The translations under genes were made by a program, and so were the position numbers. A stretch of DNA of 64,000 bases, from contig OZ253960.1 in NCBI GenBank assembly GCA_965267435.1, positions 310,001-374,000 of the forward strand, in the 5' to 3' direction. Under the pieces are notes generated by a model. The model made no database searches. It saw only the letters and a program-made list of their open reading frames with translations, and had not been told where the DNA came from. This document shows, in pieces, positions 60,915 to 64,000 of this stretch. Each line of letters starts with the position of its first letter. Within the stretch, counting starts at the first letter, position 1. Source of the DNA: JAWPMT01 sp965267435 (lineage in GTDB: Bacteria; Bacteroidota; Bacteroidia; Cytophagales; Cyclobacteriaceae).

Positions 60915-63373
60915 AATGGATCTACGTCGAAATGCATTCTCACACTTTTAAACGCCTGCAAAGCTAGCAACGTATCCCTTGTCACCAACAAAAATTGCTT
61001 GACTCCTCCAAGGTTAAGGCCCTCTTTTTCCAGTCTAATAATGATATGATATCGATAATAGTTGCGTACACGGTTAACCAATGGTTCAATGGGAACTGAC
61101 ACTCGATTGCCCAGATGCTTGCGAGCCATGCTACAAAACTGATCTGCCGCCTCCTGGGCCACCTGTTTTTCCTTGTGTCGGACCATCACGAGAATCAAGC
61201 GGTAGAATGGAGGATACCTAAATTGGTGCCGGTCTGACTTTTCTTCGTTGTAGAAAGACACGTAATCTTCCTTCCTCACGTGACTCAATAGTCTGAGTGT
61301 CGTGTCGCTGGTCTGCACGATCACCTTTCCCTGGCCTTTCTTCCGCCCGGCTCGCCCACCCACTTGCGTGAGGAGTTGAAAGGCCCGCTCATGGGCTCGA
61401 AAGTCGGGGAAGTGGATCAGCCGGTCCGCATCGAAGATCCCCACAAGCTGCACGTCATCGAAGTGGAGACCCTTGCTGATGATCTGAGTGCCGATGATTA
61501 CGTCGATCTCTTTCTGTTCAAAGCGGTCAATGATGTCCTGGTAGGCGTGCTTGCTTCGTGTGCTATCGAGGTCCATCCTCTGTAGCTTCAGGTCAGGCAT
61601 GAGGATCGACAGTTCTTCCTCGATTTTCTCAGTGCCCAGTCCTACCGTTTTAAGCGTAGTCTCGCCGCAGTGATCACACTGGCTGGGAATCGACTCGCGG
61701 TAACCACAATAGTGGCAGATCAGGCTGCTCTGGAAGCTATGATACGTTAGACTCACATCGCAGTTGGGGCATTTGGGTGTATGACCGCAACTTTCACACA
61801 GCAGGAATGGTGCGTAGCCTCGCCGGTTTTGGAAGAGCAGGGCTTGTTCTTGTTTTTCGATGGTGCTCTGAAGATTTTCAAGAAGTACCGAAGAAAAGCT
61901 ACCCTTCAGGAGCCGCTTCTTACGCTCCCTGGTGATATCCACCAGTTGATAGGAGGGACTCGGTCGGTCAAAATATCGGCGATCCAGGGTCACAAGACCA
62001 TACTTGCCCTCCTGGGCGTTGGTGTATGATTCAAAGGAAGGCGTGGCGCTACCTAGTAAGACTTTGGCTTTCTGCGCATGTGCGCGATAAATCATCGCGT
62101 CCCTCGCGTGGTACCTTGGTGCAGGGTCCTGCTGTTTGTAGCTGGGCTCGTGTTCCTCATCAACAATGACCAGCGACAAGTCCGACAGCGGTAGAAATAC
62201 CGCGCTTCTGACACCGATGACAAAGTCATATTCCCCGGCAAGACATTTCTTCCATACTTCCACGCGCTCATTGTCGGAGAAGCGGCTGTGATAAACCCCA
62301 AAGGAGCCGCCAAAATATTGCCTGAAGCGGCCAATGATCTGTGTCGTCAGCGCTATTTCCGGAAGCAGGAGCAGGGCGCGATGTCCTCCGTCTATAGCCT
62401 CCTGGATCAGCGACATGTAGATCTCCGTTTTGCCGCTGCCAGTGACGCCGTGTAGCAGCACCGATTGATGGTCTTCAAATCCCATGACAATCTGCTGCCG
62501 GGCCAGCTGCTGGTCTGCCGACAGTGCTGGTAAGGGGGTCGTGTCATCTCCATGGTAGGCCAGCCGATCCACAACGGAGTCCCATTCCTCAAAAATCCCG
62601 TTGGTCACCAGCGTTTTGATCGAGGAGGGGCTCACACCAAATTGTGTGAGTTGCTGCTTTGCGATGCCCTGCTTGTTTTGGATCGGGCTATTGAGTGCGG
62701 GCACTTCCCGGAGGTAGGTGACGATGGCATCGATCTGCTTCGGTCGCTTTTCCAGATGTTGCAGGACGTCCTCCAAGCCCTCTTCAGACAACAGATGCTC
62801 CACAAGTCTGATCCGCTTTTCTCGTTTGGGTAAGTACTTTTCTTTGACTTTCTCGATCAGATGGATCACACTGGAGTGTTGAAGGGTTTTGATGGTCTTC
62901 AAGGGTTGACTGTTCCCCAGTAGCTTGCAGGCATCCTCTACGACCAGGTCTTTTTCAGTGAGCTTTCTGATCAGCCACTCCTCATTCTCTGAGAGTATGA
63001 GTTCCTCGGGCTCGATGAGTGGGTTGAGGCTGATGATGGATTCCGAAGATACTTTCAACCCCGAAGGAAGCGCGGCACCCAGTACTTCACCCACCGTACA
63101 CATATAATAGTCTGCAAGCCACTCAAGAAAGGGGAAAAGCTCTGGTGGGAAAGTGGGGTGTTCGTCCAGCGTTTCAATGACCGGCTTTATCTCTCGTATG
63201 GTATTAGGAGGTTCTGATCGGACGGTCCGGATCACTCCCGTGTGAAACTTCGTCCGGCCAAATGAGACTATCACCCGATGACCGGGCGCAGCCTGGGAAC
63301 GAAGCTCGTCCGGCACCCCGTAGGTGAAACTACCGGGTAATGGTAAGGGCAATATGACTTCAACAAACAGCAA
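60911..63373 (-). CDS. priA: Primosomal replication-restart helicase PriA
   Basis: PriA reloads the replisome at stalled forks. The 820-residue product has the N-terminal 3'-DNA-binding domain (FVEVILPLPLPGSFTYGVPD), Walker A in LLHGVTGSGKTEIYMSLIQE, Walker B/DEEH in VIVDEEHEPSYKQQD, the zinc-binding cysteines in CESCGHTPKCPNCD and CHYCGYRESIPSQCDHCG, and motifs V-VI (GTQIISKGLHFDDVQLVGI, LTQVGGRAGRKKGQGKVIVQ). The start is a TTG at 63373, since no ATG or GTG lies nearby in frame ahead of the conserved FVEV segment. It is the first gene of a three-gene minus-strand unit. Confidence 0.96.
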   Translation of the reverse strand: MLFVEVILPLPLPGSFTYGVPDELRSQAAPGHRVIVSFGRTKFHTGVIRTVRSEPPNTIREIKPVIETLDEHPTFPPELFPFLEWLADYYMCTVGEVLGAALPSGLKVSSESIISLNPLIEPEELILSENEEWLIRKLTEKDLVVEDACKLLGNSQPLKTIKTLQHSSVIHLIEKVKEKYLPKREKRIRLVEHLLSEEGLEDVLQHLEKRPKQIDAIVTYLREVPALNSPIQNKQGIAKQQLTQFGVSPSSIKTLVTNGIFEEWDSVVDRLAYHGDDTTPLPALSADQQLARQQIVMGFEDHQSVLLHGVTGSGKTEIYMSLIQEAIDGGHRALLLLPEIALTTQIIGRFRQYFGGSFGVYHSRFSDNERVEVWKKCLAGEYDFVIGVRSAVFLPLSDLSLVIVDEEHEPSYKQQDPAPRYHARDAMIYRAHAQKAKVLLGSATPSFESYTNAQEGKYGLVTLDRRYFDRPSPSYQLVDITRERKKRLLKGSFSSVLLENLQSTIEKQEQALLFQNRRGYAPFLLCESCGHTPKCPNCDVSLTYHSFQSSLICHYCGYRESIPSQCDHCGETTLKTVGLGTEKIEEELSILMPDLKLQRMDLDSTRSKHAYQDIIDRFEQKEIDVIIGTQIISKGLHFDDVQLVGIFDADRLIHFPDFRAHERAFQLLTQVGGRAGRKKGQGKVIVQTSDTTLRLLSHVRKEDYVSFYNEEKSDRHQFRYPPFYRLILVMVRHKEKQVAQEAADQFCSMARKHLGNRVSVPIEPLVNRVRNYYRYHIIIRLEKEGLNLGGVKQFLLVTRDTLLALQAFKSVRMHFDVDPL

Positions 63374-63501
63374 GAAAACCTCGGCGCAGGTACGAATATA
63401 GCCGCATTTGCAGGGACTCTGAGACAGAATCCCAGCAATGACATTAAGTTAAGATTTCAATAAGTAGTCAAGACATCTCTCAAAAGCATACCCTCCCCAA
63501 T

Positions 63502-63586
63502 GTCATTCCGACGAAGGAGGAATCTATTCACACTCTATTACAATTCTACTGCTAATGTTGATAGATTTTTCGTGCCTCAAAATGAC
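63502..63586. repeat. Imperfect palindromic interspersed element
   Basis: The left end GTCATTCCGACGAAGGAGGA (63502-63521, continuing ATCT) and the right end at 63563-63586 (AGATTTTTCG ... AATGAC) are imperfect reverse complements, with the outer six bases GTCATT/AATGAC perfect. They enclose 37 AT-rich bases. GTCATT-CGA-GAAGG-GAATCT ends are a recurring pattern of short interspersed palindromes in Bacteroidota. It lies in the 281-bp gap between priA and the YyaL-type gene, where I see no gene. Confidence 0.55.
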
Positions 63587-63654
63587 TTTGCTTTTGATGA
63601 GATGACAAACAGGGCTCTAAACTTAAATGGCATAGGAAAGCCCCGAAAGGGATT

Positions 63655-64000
63655 TTACGACCCCGTCAAGCGACCGATCTCTTCAAAAGCTTCTTCAACC
63701 GAAGTCACTGGTCGCCGACAGACTTTCTCTGAGCAGACGTACACCGTCGTATTACCATCGGTGGTGGTCTTGTACTCCATCAACGGCAGATCGGACGGTT
63801 CGGCACTCGCCATTACTACGCGGTGAGGGCGAAACTTCTCAGTGATGCGACGGGCGAAAGACTCATAATCGGGGCCAATGATCACGATCTCCAGCTGCTT
63901 GAGGTGCTTGGCTGTCACGGTAATCCCCCAGTTGGACATGTATTCAGGTTCTTGCTTGATGAGGGACTTGACAGCGCTGACCATTTCATTATGGGTATTT
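63655..64000 (-). CDS. C-terminal fragment of YyaL/DUF255 (thioredoxin-domain) protein
   Basis: The reading frame on the minus strand is open through the window end at 64000, so only the last 114 residues are seen (an internal ATG lies at 63984). The end is diagnostic: SNWGITVTAKHLKQLEIVII, RRITEKFRPHRVVMASAEPS, a DLPLMEYKTTTDG segment, and VYVCSEKVCRRPVTSVEEAF. The Y-V-C-x3-x-C-x-x-P-V/T pattern and preceding VVI-G strand match the C-terminus of YyaL-like proteins (N-terminal thioredoxin-like DUF255 domain plus alpha/alpha barrel). The thioredoxin part lies outside the window. Confidence 0.82.
   Translation of the reverse strand, partial: NTHNEMVSAVKSLIKQEPEYMSNWGITVTAKHLKQLEIVIIGPDYESFARRITEKFRPHRVVMASAEPSDLPLMEYKTTTDGNTTVYVCSEKVCRRPVTSVEEAFEEIGRLTGS

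Noticed and set aside
63500..63826. 108-codon plus-strand reading frame near the window end
   Set aside because: It runs through the palindromic element and antisense to the diagnostic YyaL-type C-terminus.

Overview
The window looks like chromosome of a Bacteroidota bacterium, probably from the Saprospiria or Cytophagia side of the phylum. The evidence is a PorP/SprF-family protein next to a gliding-motility/type-B C-terminal domain protein, a second secreted protein with a type-A type IX secretion (T9SS) sorting tail, FtsX/MacB-like permeases of the Bacteroidota kind, and a scarcity of Shine-Dalgarno sites. No tRNA, rRNA, CRISPR array, insertion sequence or prophage was found. The exact genus cannot be read from the sequence.

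Layout. 1-3237: end of an M19-type dipeptidase, a coiled-coil/barrel protein of unknown role, and tyrS on the opposite strand. 3746-10427: a Crp/Fnr-type regulator followed by an unusual redox operon. In it three proteins each carry a Rieske [2Fe-2S] domain fused to something different: a ThDP enzyme, a glutamate-synthase-type FMN/Fe-S domain and a ferric-reductase-like membrane domain. Two tiny membrane proteins and a membrane-anchored Cys-motif protein complete it, with the last five genes joined by 4-nt ATGA overlaps. This is the best candidate here for an undescribed system.

10708-27353: a large chemosensory locus with two CheW-type proteins, two receptors lacking a periplasmic sensor, a ParA-type ATPase, CheB, CheA, CheR, three single-domain CheY proteins, a second membrane-bound CheA-like kinase (NIT-HAMP-PAS-HPt-ATPase), three CheC/CheX-type phosphatases and a degenerate PP2C-type protein. 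No flagellar genes are present, so output to surface motility, adhesion or another cellular function is likelier than flagella. A universal stress protein gene converges on its end.

28916-40623: a three-gene surface module. It comprises a 3126-residue repeat protein with 132-bp and 183-bp near-identical DNA repeats and YadA-head-like segments, a 418-residue protein with a type-B T9SS C-terminal domain, and a PorP/SprF protein. 40845-51789: mostly housekeeping and metabolic genes (SurE, two ABC permease paralogues, a Tat-exported TIM-barrel protein, a DUF1801 protein, a creatininase-family amidohydrolase, a MetY-type sulfhydrylase, a CoA-binding protein), closed by a bidirectional terminator.

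51851-64000: a trimeric-adhesin-like T9SS cargo, two paralogous outer-membrane barrels around an AHSA1-type gene, a VOC protein, a possible structured RNA with a strong terminator, a vWA protein with a TonB-C-like segment, and a membrane protein of unknown role. These are followed on the minus strand by priA-lipoprotein-barrel and the end of a YyaL/DUF255 protein. An imperfect palindromic element lies just before the end of the window.
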